Shown: positions 54,976 through 64,000 of the stretch, piece by piece
Position numbering within the stretch: the first letter of the stretch is position 1
Layout of the letters: the number at the start of each line of letters is the position of its first letter
Origin: Limnephilus marmoratus
Taxonomy: Eukaryota > Arthropoda > Insecta > Trichoptera > Limnephilidae
Reading direction: 5' to 3'
Length of the DNA: 64,000 bases
Assembly (NCBI GenBank): GCA_917880885.1
Contig: OU862927.1
Coordinates: 35,925,571 to 35,989,570, forward strand
The notes under the pieces: generated by a model
Seen by the model: only the letters and a program-made list of their open reading frames with translations
The model's database searches: none
Told to the model about the DNA's origin: nothing
Position numbers and translations under genes: made by a program

Positions 54976-55636
54976 GGCTGGGATTCCCCTCTAGCTCTAG
55001 GTCACGAGAGCAATCTCAAAGAAGCGCCAACCATTCTTAATGATTGTGATTTACTCATAAAGAGAGGTTCCCAAACTATCGGGCCAACATTTTAACCAAA
55101 GATAGACTTCGCTTTTCGGCCCATACAAAAAGGACGCCAGGGGAAAAACACTTTTCTACGTCGAAAATTGCACTAAATGATTTTTTTATATTGCCTTTAA
55201 ATGTTTTTTTTTATATTGTCATATATGAACACGATGCGTTTCGTATTAACCGTAAACATTCACTCTGCTATGTAAAAGGGGGTGTGGGTGACAATTGCTA
55301 CGCTGTAAACACAAGGGGTGTATAGATAGGTATAATTCTCTTTTGTGTCAGGTTTTTACCACGAACTTTACGGTTAAACCGAACGCTAAAAAACTGTCAT
55401 TTATGCAGAATTATGCCCGTGGTGGGTAGAATCATAGACTCCATCTCATGGCGTGAGCAAAATGTATGCGATCTCCAGCTTATTAGGGTATTAAATAAAA
55501 CATATATCTCATTTGTAACTTAAACTTAAAAATCGTATATTATTTCAATAGTGACAGGTTACAATAAAAGAACAGAGCTACTCACCCTCGGGGACCGATT
55601 GATATTAGAACAACCTAGCTAAATTCACCACTATTC

Positions 55637-55783
55637 CTAGCCGATCCGCGTCTCGGGGATCGCAACAGGATGACCAGCAAGACTTCTAGTCGATCTACGT
55701 CTCGTGGATCGCCACAAGATGACCAGCACGACTTCTAGCTGATCCACGTCTCGTGGATCGCAATAGGATTATCAGCAAGAACG
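55637..55783. repeat. three 49-bp tandem repeats, each with a hairpin
   Basis: Copies start at 55,637, 55,686 and 55,735. Each contains a palindrome such as GATCCACGTCTCGTGGATC (8-bp arms, TCT loop) followed by GCAACAGGATGACCAGCA or a variant. Confidence 0.9.
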
Positions 55784-55789
55784 GCATCC

Positions 55790-56740
55790 TCCCGACACCT
55801 TCGCAGCATAGCAGAGCCTCATCCAAGGGAAGTGGAATTTCAGAGACGATGTTACGGGGCTTTCATAGCAAGCAAGTGGGACTGATAGTATTACTGTTCG
55901 TGTAATTGTTAATACAAGCCGGTGAGCGTGATTTTAACACTCCACGCGATAAATGAGTAGATCTTATTGTCGGCACACGACAAATACACTCCGGCGCGGC
56001 CCGTGTAACGCCATGATAATTTCAGTTAACTTCTCGAATATTTCGATCTACCGCGGAATCCAATTTCGCGACATTATTGATTACAAACTTCGGTGCACTT
56101 TAACATCTCGTTTCAGAGATCGTTTCACCATTTTTTAACGCGCCAACCGACTGAATTTTATAACTTCGTCTCTTATATTTAATTAAATCTATTTGACTGT
56201 CTCAACCACGAGCTTGCCCAAAGGATCATGCCAGCGAGAGTAGGTTTCGTCACCGGACCCGGAAAGAAAAAAAAGGCCCCCCTCTCTCACGACTCGTGTT
56301 AAATCATCATAAATGAATTAACTGAATAGTTCGTGCGGCTACGATCGATGTTATAAAGCAGTGTTCATATTTTAAAATAAGAAAAGATAATAATTTTAAC
56401 ACTGCTTCATAACAACTCTTCTTCTGGATGTGCCCTATCAGGTCCCCCCGACGTTGGCGATCACTCTGGAAAATGTCTCTCTGTCTTGCGCTGCCCGGAA
56501 TTTCTCCTCCACACTTCTAATGCCTGTCCACTCTCGTACATTTCGCAGCCAGTACATTTGTCTCCTACCAGCCTAGCGATTCCGTATTTTTTGTGATATC
56601 GTTATGGATAACGGACGTAATCTCCTGTCAGATTTGTGTGATTTTTATGGCTGTTAATTGCGTTTTCTATGTACAACGTACATTAAATGAGTACATAATC
56701 ATGCGTACTTGCAGGAATTCATGTTTAAATTAAAATACGT
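55790..56740. other. no supported gene
   Basis: Short open frames such as 55,953-56,138 have no domains. The stretch is of mixed composition with no clear repeat boundary. Confidence 0.4.
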
Positions 56741-57118
56741 GACGTAAAAATCAGTGGCGGCGTAAGGGGGGGGCGGTCCGCCCCGGGTGCCAAGCACCAA
56801 GGGGTGACAACGACAACCCACTCGTACAGACAAAGAATGCGCACAAAATCTCCTGCTGTAAAGATATTTCAATAAATAACTACGTACTCTTGTATCTAGC
56901 TACTTACATTATCATATTTTGAAATGCGTCGCAACTATGTATTTATTTTTCGAATAGAATTTCTAATTCCCTTTCTAAAACTGAAGAATCATTTTGAGAA
57001 GCTTGTATCAGCACTCTAAGAGATGCGTAATCCCAACACCGGCAAAGCAGGCGTTGAAAGAAGAAATTAGCGAAGCTCAATCGAAAATCTGGAGACAGAA
57101 AAATCAGAAAAAGTTATC

Positions 57119-57186
57119 GGCACCTCTGAGACTTGAACCCAGGACCTTCTGCTTACATGGCAACAGCTCTACTAACTGAGCTAATT
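57119..57186 (-). tRNA. tRNA-like sequence (pseudo-tRNA or SINE head)
   Basis: The minus strand reads TTAGCTCAGTTAGTAGAGC (D arm, A box) and GGGTTCAAGTCTCAG (T arm, B box). The acceptor stem does not pair, and the anticodon arm is irregular, so it is not a working tRNA. Confidence 0.55.
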
Positions 57187-57216
57187 AATAATTTATCCAG
57201 ACACTATCTAGATAGC

Positions 57217-57758
57217 CAAGGGTGGATATATGGAGGGGGGGGGGGGGGGGGCAAGGGGGCACGTGCCCCCCCCCCCCCCCCCCAGAGGGTATTTTTCTGT
57301 ACTGTGGAGATTCCATCACAGTATATACTTAGTGCTAAAACTGTATTTTTTAAACATTTAATTTTTCGATTGTTTTGACACTTTCATAAACCTTCCTATA
57401 CATACTTGAACTTGTAGAAATAAACTTGAAATGTGATACGTAAGTTCATTTTTCTAACAGTAATCGTTGATTTTTTGCCTTTCCGCCCCTTGTGCCCGCC
57501 CAGAAAAAAATCCTAACAGTAATTGTTGATTTTTTTGCCCATCTGCCCTTTGTGCCCCCCCCCCCCAGAAAAAAATCCTAACAGTAATTGTTGATTTTTT
57601 TGCCCATCCGCCCTTTGTGCCCCCCCCCCCAGAAAAAAAATCCTAACAGTAATTGTTGATTTTTTTGCCCATCCGCCCTTTGTGCCCCCCCCCCCCCCCC
57701 CAGAAAAAAATCCTAACAGTAATTGTTGATTTTTTGCCCGTCCGCTCCTTGTGCCCCG
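57217..57758. mobile_element. nested hAT-like insertion with minisatellite, right terminus lost
   Basis: It begins CAAGGGTGGATATATGG, similar to the 6,391 family, and is flanked by exact TAGATAGC at 57209-57216 and 57759-57766. The right end lacks the expected terminus and stops in the minisatellite (GTGCCCCG). G18 and C18 runs face each other at 57,235-57,287. Confidence 0.65.
57456..57756. repeat. about 60-bp minisatellite, five copies
   Basis: It is the same unit as at 49,288-49,690: TCCTAACAGTAATTGTTGAT, CCGCCCTTTGTG and a C run of varying length. Confidence 0.9.
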
Positions 57759-57899
57759 TAGATAGCATTTAGTTCGGGTTTGAATCTTGCAATATATATA
57801 AAGGTAGCGGCTAATAATATGTGCGTTAAGAAAATTAAGATAAAGTTGGTAGTTCTTAGTCGAAGAATGATACAGTTAAATGTGACCGAATTGGATATA

Positions 57900-57971
57900 G
57901 ACACCTTAGCTCAGTTGGTAGAGCTGTTTCCATGTAAACAGAAGGTTTCGGTTCGAGTCCCGGAGGTGACA
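57900..57971 (+). tRNA. tRNA-like sequence inside the hAT element
   Basis: The 72-nt sequence has a 7-bp acceptor stem with one mismatch (GACACCT/AGGTGAC), a good D arm (GCTC/GAGC) and a T loop TTCGAGT. The anticodon arm forms only with an 8-nt loop and the T stem is poorly paired. It looks like a decayed tRNA or SINE head. It closely resembles 57,119-57,186 in reverse. Confidence 0.5.
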
Positions 57972-58494
57972 ATATCTTTTCTGTCTCCTTAATAAAATCT
58001 TATTTAAGGTCCACAATGAGCCAAGCGCGGATAACCAATTTTTCTATATTATCAATTGAAAGAGAAGGGAACACAATCTTGATATTGTGATCGAATATTT
58101 TAGTAAAATGAAGTCTCGTAAGCATGTTTAGTATTTGGTGTTTTATTTTATGTAGGGTGTTCAATAAAAAAACCGCCCCGGGTGCCAATCTACCCTACGC
58201 CGCCACTGGTAAAAATCATACAAATCTGACAGAAGATAACGAAGGTTATCCAATAACGATCTCACAAAAAATACGGAATCGCTAGGCTGGCCCTCGGCGA
58301 CCCTCCATCTTTCTTTTCAATACCATTAGAGCAAGTGTCAAAAATAATTTATCGAAAAATATTACTTAAAGGAAAAGTTATAAAAATATGTTGAAACGAA
58401 TTTCTATCGTTTTATAACATATTTCTCTTGACCACTTATTATTTTTTAAGATAATGTCTATACATTTGCCATGCCGAAAGGGTTATTATATGAA

Positions 58495-58830
58495 ACTAGC
58501 TGGTTCCTGGCATGCGTTGCTATGCCATTTAATAAAGATTTTTTTCTCCCTGCGTGTCCTTTCCCATTCGTTCCGTTCCCCTTCCGTCTCCCTTTCCTCT
58601 CCCGCGTCCCCTTTCCCTCACGCGTTCCCACTCCGCCTCCTCCACCTTCCCTCTCCCCACTCCACTCCCCCCCTTCCCCCGTCCCGCGAACCCCCCTCCC
58701 AAGTTCCCTTCCCCTTCCCAGGTACCCCTCCCCCTCCTGGGTTCCCCTCCCCCCCTCCTGCGAACCCTCTACCTGAGTTCCCCTCCCCCCTTCCCGCATT
58801 CCATACATTCAGTCCCGGTACATTCAGTAT
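58495..58830 (+). repeat. repeat D copy
   Basis: CTGGTTCCTGGCATGCGTTG, followed by a C/T-rich body to the TTCAGTCCCGGTACATTCAG end seen also at about 31,890. Long proline-rich frames are compositional. Confidence 0.7.
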
Positions 58831-58839
58831 TCCCATAGA

Positions 58840-59765
58840 TACTTGTATGACAAAGTTCTAACGTCAACTTTTTAAAGCTTCCCTTTATTTTACAACAACA
58901 GGGCAATTGCTAAAGGTTTAAAGTGATGTTAAAACCTTTTCCAAATAAGGTGACAATATTAACTTTACTGCATTGTGTGCTTCAGATATTTAAAATAATT
59001 ATTGATCTTTGACTGTTGGTAAGAAAAACCTACTTCACGAGCGTTTTGATGATAATTGTAACCTATTTCCAAACGTCAATTATTATTAAAAAACATTTAT
59101 GAATAGCCTAGTCAAGGCATAATGGAGACGATCAATTTGCCAACATTATTTAACTTTAAAAATCAGTTATACGTTATAATATTTTTTATCCATAGTAAGC
59201 GTAAATATTCTAACTTTTTTATATAAACGTACGAAATGATTGTGAATTATTGTGGTTTGGTATTATTGTAATTAATTTATGCTTTGGTCAACGGTAATTT
59301 CCAAAAGTGAATTCTTAATAAGTATTATTTTTATTTAGAAATTTTAGAACATGTATAAAGAAAGGCATAATTCGTTATTATAAATAATATTCAAATCAAG
59401 TTTGTCTTAGTTCGTTTAATTAAATTGAAATATCACATCATATTAGCATCTTACAGAATTTATCATATTTACTATATTCTGAACAGAATTTGAATTCTAT
59501 GCAAATTAATCCAACACTTGTATAGTCTTTAATTCAATTTATTTTTATTGTGGGTAAATGCTACGATTTTTTCATTTGTTTCATTGAAAAAACATCAACT
59601 CTCAAGTAAACGCGAAACCCAAAATCACAAAGGTTTTTTTGTTGTTGTTGATATAATAATTTTGCTGTAATAAATGGAACATGAGAGCATTTTTTTACGT
59701 ATTATCGTATAAAACATATTATTAAGAATTTGTTTTTTAACAATTCATCAAATTTCGAAGTTATT
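58840..59765. other. AT-rich intergenic sequence
   Basis: No gene or repeat boundary is supported. Confidence 0.5.
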
Positions 59766-59770
59766 TTCAA

Positions 59771-59812
59771 GTCTTAGCCACTGGACGACCTCCGTAGTCC
59801 AGTGGCTAAGAC
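59771..59812. other. perfect 16-bp inverted repeat at the SINE head
   Basis: GTCTTAGCCACTGGAC (59,771-59,786) is the exact complement of GTCCAGTGGCTAAGAC (59,797-59,812), the A-box region of the SINE tRNA head. The spacer is 10 bases. Confidence 0.9.
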
Positions 59813-60202
59813 TCTTGACTCACATTCTGGAGGTCGCGGGTTCGAACCCGGCATGCGCAAATAAATTTTATTTGATTAATATGTGTTATTTCACAATTAA
59901 TTCATTTAAAATAATATATAGTATATTTGCGGCATGTTCCAGAGTGGAAGATACTATTAGTATCGCCCTGGTGTAAGACCACCATTCAGAATTGAAACGT
60001 TGCTTGAAAATGGCTTTAGCCGTGTTTAGTGACCAGATCTGAATAGCCAGGTACTTCCCAACCTTCCTCTTCCCCATCTCCTTCCCCTCCCCACTACCTT
60101 CAGCCTCACAACATACCCCAATTGGGGGTGCCATAGTCTCACTGGCTCCAGACGGGAGCAGTTGAGATTCTTGTGCGGTATTCACTGTAAAAAAAAAAAA
60201 AA
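59787..60202 (+). mobile_element. near-complete SINE-B, tRNA-derived
   Basis: The head has an A box in TAGTCCAGTGGCTAAGAC and a B box in GGGTTCGAACCCGG, with a CTCACA anticodon-loop-like string suggesting descent from a Val-type tRNA. The unique body follows (ATCGCCCTGGTGTAAGACC, CTTCCCCATCTCCTTCC, ACCCCAATTGGGGGTGCC). The end is a pure A15 tail at about 60,188-60,202. It is the reference for all other SINE-B copies. Pol III transcription and LINE-driven retrotransposition follow from the class. No clean target duplication was found. Confidence 0.85.
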
Positions 60203-61050
60203 AATTTTATTATTATTTCAGTTTTATAAACCAAATGAAACACAATTATGAAATAAACTTGAAAAGAACTTTCACACAACTTGAAAATTAACTTTGAAAT
60301 TTGATTCATTGGTCAAATTCTGTGAAACAACTGACCCTAAGTAAAGAGCAAACGGAATATTTTTTATTTATTCAGTTTGCATTGAAAAATATCAACGCGC
60401 TAGCTTACACGAAACCCGAACACGCAACAAAATAAAAATAATATTTTTGCAAAATAACATTAAAAACAATTATTATGTTCACTTTTAAATAATTCATTCA
60501 ACCAGAACGCGTAAACAGAGCTTCGTGTGCAAACAATTACAAAATTATTTAATTCTGTCTTAAATTTAATAACACATCAGAACTACAGGCAATAAATACC
60601 TACTACATCAGGACTAAGTTCTTTAGCTATACTAGATATATTGCGTGCAGTTATGACAATGCTTTCTCAGAAGTAGTAGATGTCTTTAACTGTATGTAAA
60701 ATAGTTATAAGAAGACTATAATAACATACCTCAATAATAATAATCAATACTATGCTTCTGCATGTAAATTTTATTAAATAGTATTTCCCGGAAATATACT
60801 GCAACAAGTTTCACAACAGATTTGACTGTTATTTTGAGATAATCAATATTTTGTTTTTGTGCATATCTAAATACGTATATAAAAATATCAAATTTCAATT
60901 ATTTTTTACTGATATTTCTACTTTACCTCAAACGCTAGCCCTTGTTTTCAAAACAATTTAGTCAGTTTTAAATGGAAGCAATTATAAATAGTTTACATAA
61001 AGATGGGTAAATTAGAATATTTGGGTATTTTCGAAAAATGATTTTTGACT
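60203..61050. other. AT-rich intergenic sequence
   Basis: No gene or repeat boundary is supported. Confidence 0.5.
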
Positions 61051-61055
61051 CTTAA

Positions 61056-61591
61056 GGCCCCGCAGTAAGAGTTCAAAAAGAAGCAGAAGATCGTTTCAGA
61101 GGGAGATATATAAATACGAATATTAAAGAGAGCGCACTAATTCCACTAATATTAAAAAAAACGATAATAATTAGGCGAAAAATGTTAAAATATTGATTAA
61201 AACACAATTCTTTTAAAATAGAGCAAAAATCTCTCGGCAAATGTCTTAAGTAGCATTTAACGAAACAATGTTATTTTTTTATACTCATTACATGATAAAA
61301 AACAAAACATGTGTGTTTTAATTAATTTTCGTATGTTACTTTCCAATTTTTTTTTCTCTCGAGTGAATTTCATATAATTACCATTTCGTTTTAGCGAATG
61401 TGTAGATATTATCTTCAAAAATAAGATTTTTTTAAGAACATAAAAACATAAACAGTCTTACTAATAACAAAACGCTTTAACGATAGTTAAACGGCATATC
61501 TGTTGCCCGCCCGATGAACGGAATGAACTTGAAGACTGAAAGTGTTCAAAGAAAATATGTTATAAATTGGAAGAAATCGTAATACCGGGTC
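61056..61591. mobile_element. TTAA-flanked element, family G, second copy
   Basis: TTAA flanks both ends (61052-61055 and 61592-61595). GGCCCCGCAGTAAG and the end AATACCGGGTC parallel the 35.6-kb copy. About 100 bases near the right end (around 61,440-61,540) have no counterpart there. Confidence 0.55.
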
Positions 61592-61796
61592 TTAAAAAGT
61601 CAAACATTTTTATTAATTGTTTTTTCTGTTTAAAACTGGGAAAATCCCCTTTTTGCCAATGTTTCGATACTCATATCGCATTTTATGATTTACCAATACT
61701 GGGCAATCGAATTTTTAATTTATGATTACTGTTCCACAAAATTATTATGTAAGTATGTCACTTGTTTGTAAAATCCCGTATAAGCTTATAATAATA

Positions 61797-62775
61797 TTTA
61801 TTTATTTATTTATTTATTTAACGCCCAATGGGCTTTTACATTTTGGTAGTACAAATGATTCATGACAGATTATTTAACATATACAGAATAATAAAAATAA
61901 AATTTGATAAAAAAGCACACAAGTCATCATAAAAATACAAAAATACAGCGGTTTCATAGGTTTTCAGAAAAACAGATAGGTTTAGGAATAGTTTTGGAAT
62001 AATAAGTTTTTTAAAAGATCAACAAATTTCGCCAAGTTTATGTCAAATATGTCAATATCACCTAAGTACTGATTTCCCATAGTGTGAAATCGTTGTATCG
62101 GAGAGTGGGCAATGTAGTTCCGCTTATGAATGCTACAGTAGAATAGTGTATTTTGTCGTGTAGTTACTGTCGGTATTCGTAAGTTTATGAGTTGCAGTAG
62201 TTCGCAACAGTCAAATTTAGAGTTAAGTATTTTGAATAAAAATGTTAAGTCGTTTATTTTACGTCTGTCTTCTAGTGTGTGTATTTTTAAAACATTTAAT
62301 AATAAATTATATTTCAAGTTTTCTAGTGGGATATTTAATTTAATATTTATAAAACGCAGAAATTTTTTTTGTATTCGCTCAATGTTATTAATGTGAATTT
62401 TGTAAGATGGAGACCAAACTACCGAGTTATATTCCATTAGACTTCTAACTAGAGATACATATAATAATTTAATGACTTGTATGGAATTAAAGTTTTTGGT
62501 TGTTCTTAGTACGAAGCCTAGTGTTTTCATACCGTTGTTTACAATTTGGTGGATATGATTGGCGAAACTTAGTTTTTCATCCAAAATAATTCCAAGATCT
62601 CTCATTTCCGTGACTCTGTCTAAAGCTGTGTTATTGATGGAATATTCGAATAAAACAGGATTTTTATTTCTGAAGAAAGTCAAGGTTTTGCACTTTTCTA
62701 CATTTAAGAATAAATTATTTTGAACGCAACAATCTTTAAACATACTAATATTTGACTGAAGTATATGGCAATGAT
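61797..62775 (-). mobile_element. 5'-truncated LINE with (AAAT)n tail
   Basis: The tail (AAAT)n lies at 61,797-61,822, preceded on the minus strand by the hairpin GCCCATTGGGC. The insert carries only the RT C-terminal part. The 5' side ends near a duplicated ATGACAATATAAATAAATAG segment (62,776-62,840). Confidence 0.75.
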
Positions 62776-62890
62776 TATATGACAATATAAATAAATAGTA
62801 TATGACAATGAAGTATATGACAATATAAATAAATAGTAAATTATTGTCGTTTGTAATACAAACGTTGTATATGTAGCACCTACTGAACAT
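61982..62890 (-). pseudogene. LINE reverse transcriptase C-terminal half
   Basis: The frame is open for 302 codons, but the first 45 or so are read from AT-rich flank. The genuine part starts near NLFLNVEKCKTLTFF and continues through MRDLGIILDEKLSFANHIHQ, MKTLGFVLRTTKNFNSIQ, LLYVSLVRSLMEYNSVVWSP and a long C-terminal region. It parallels the same region of the 15-18 kb ORF2, so it is the same clade but a different family. The catalytic palm is missing. Confidence 0.8.
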
Positions 62891-62904
62891 TATAATGTTC
62901 TTAA

Positions 62905-63450
62905 CCCGTCACAGGAGACTAAATTTGTCTCACCTCATAAAGGTCTCATATAAAGCATTGTATCTCCCTTAGTATCATGGTGAGAAATATGATCTTAACG
63001 GTGTTAGAAAGAGAAAATTCCACGCTTTTTACTCAAATCATAGAAAAAATATAATTTAACCGTAAAACATTTTAAATCTGCACCTCTATGCAACCAAAGT
63101 TTTTGATAGCAGTTTGAAAAAAATATTTTTATTCTCAATTTTTTTATGAAATACTAAAACATTAGGTGATAATAAAGTTTTTAATACATATTATGTGTGT
63201 GTTTTTCTTTTCGTTATTAGTAATTTTAGATAGAAAAAACGAAAGGTAAGTCATTTTTATAACTTTTTTATGTTTGAATTAAATATTTTAATATTTAAAA
63301 AATTATATATTTATTTCTAATAATGACATTTGTAAACGTATTATATCACCTTTCAATACCGGTCTTTAGTTTTCAGAAATATTCAATGAAATTGGATTTA
63401 ATTGCAAAGTTGAAGTATTAAAACTCTTATCAAAAATAAAATGAAAAAAT
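62905..63450. mobile_element. family F copy, right end missing
   Basis: TTAA at 62901-62904 precedes CCCGTCACAGG. The body matches 39,148-39,470 and 39,862-40,060 and here is uninterrupted by repeat A. The right terminus GAAGGG-TTAA is not seen. Confidence 0.6.
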
Positions 63451-63666
63451 AAGAAATAATAATCACTCTTACCTTATTAAATATCACGTCGTAACACTAA
63501 CAAAGTTAAAATCTTCCAATTAAAACTTAAAACACCACTGTTATATTATTAGTCGACATTAATAACTTTAACCGTATTTGTTTAAAAAATGTTTTACTGT
63601 CTGCGCAGTCCGAACCTCACTATATTCACAATGTGTTGAGGTGTAGAATATGTTCGATGTTTGCCC

Positions 63667-63741
63667 TTGACACGGCGGTCTAACGGTAAAGTTCTGGCAC
63701 CGGCTTACTGAGCAGAGGTTGTCGGTTCGAGCTCCTGACCG
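63667..63741 (+). tRNA. tRNA-like SINE head
   Basis: GCGGTCTAACGGTAAAG resembles an A box and GTCGGTTCGAGCTCC a B box. Stems are imperfect and the sequence continues into a non-tRNA body (ATGGGTCCCGTAAGAGCGGG), so this is probably the start of a SINE different from SINE-B. Confidence 0.45.
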
Positions 63742-64000
63742 AACAACTCGGAGGAACATGAATGAATGGGTCCCGTAAGAGCGGGAGACCGCGGTGTGAA
63801 AGTTTGTCGATTATGAACGGTTAGTTTGTCGGATGTGGTTGCGCGGGGAAATTTAAATAAAAAAGTGATCGTGATATTTATGATTTTTTTTATGAGTTAT
63901 CTATAAAAAATTAACTCCATCTTCATTAATTTTAAGTTTTTTTCTTGTATAATCAATGTATAATAAAACGGTTTATTTTTTAACACGTTCTGCTGTGTAA
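63742..64000. other. possible SINE body and AT-rich right edge
   Basis: The first 100 bases are likely the body of the preceding SINE. The rest is AT-rich with no supported gene. Confidence 0.35.

Larger units (their letters stand above)
56752..58208 (+). mobile_element. hAT element (ZMYM1-like family), second copy, 8-bp TSD
   Basis: CAGTGGCGGCGTAAGG and CCTACGCCGCCACTG match the termini of 9746-10814. GTAAAAAT flanks both sides exactly (56744-56751 and 58209-58216). Left and right arms align with the first copy. The centre differs and holds two tRNA-like sequences and a nested G/C-run element. The transposase tail is frameshifted. Confidence 0.92.

Noticed and set aside
57900..57971. Functional tRNA gene
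   Set aside because: The acceptor and D arms are good, but the anticodon and T arms do not fold properly, and it lies inside a transposon.
58454..58861. Proline-rich and arginine/glycine-rich frames on both strands, also at 31,578-31,922 and 11,218-11,571
   Set aside because: They come from the pyrimidine-rich body of repeat D and exist in several frames on both strands at once.

Overview
The window looks like arthropod, most likely insect, nuclear DNA. It is AT-rich, has only one convincing host protein gene, and is packed with decayed transposable elements of families common in insects: hAT, Tc1/mariner, PIF/Harbinger, TTAA-flanked DNA elements, jockey/CR1-like LINEs, Penelope-like elements and tRNA-derived SINEs. 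Nothing bacterial or organellar is visible. I cannot name the order or species. The 500 Ns at 48,788-49,287 are an assembly gap.

For dispersed families I use these labels. Repeat A: ends in TTGAAGTGAAAAC and can be palindromic. SINE-B: tRNA-headed, with a pyrimidine-rich body. Repeat C: begins near CCCGGCCACACGTTGC. Repeat D: begins CCCGGCATGCGTTGC and has a pyrimidine-rich body. Repeat E: contains CCCTGAGG...CCTCAGGG arms. Families F and G: flanked by TTAA.

Layout. 0.5-3 kb: a reverse transcriptase relic split by a 1,965-bp hAT element that carries a 174-bp tandem array. 4.2-6.9 kb: a minus-strand LINE relic interrupted by a Penelope fragment and a 193-bp hAT MITE, then a hAT transposase relic. 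9.7-10.8 kb: a hAT element with the transposase dimerisation tail. 12.4-13.1 kb: a TA-flanked repeat whose relative at 42-47.6 kb is split by a LINE. 14.9-19.9 kb: a three-level nest of LINE in Tc1 in repeat C. 20-26.3 kb: repeat E, repeat C and three more hAT insertions with exact 8-bp duplications. 26.4-29 kb: a possible solo LTR, a second Penelope relic and a 5'-truncated LINE with an 11-bp duplication. 30.2-34.3 kb: an inverted-repeat element built of about 27-bp units, a 7-bp microsatellite grown from a repeat D tail, and a 19-bp minisatellite. 35.6-41.9 kb: TTAA elements, Harbinger elements and the one convincing host gene, a small secreted protein on the minus strand at 37.6-38.0 kb. 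42-47.6 kb: a near full-length decayed LINE. 48.3-58.8 kb: the gap, G/C-run minisatellites, a palindromic MITE, unique-looking sequence, short tandem repeats and a second copy of the 9.7-kb hAT family. 59-64 kb: a near-complete SINE-B, another TTAA element, a 5'-truncated LINE and a tRNA-like SINE head.

The genes do not form a pathway. What can be read is insertion history: many elements keep exact target-site duplications, so their order of insertion can be reconstructed. The most functional non-coding signals are two hammerhead-ribozyme-like cores in the two Penelope relics and a perfect 20-bp inverted repeat at the upstream end of the 42-47 kb LINE. I see no evidence for an entirely new system.
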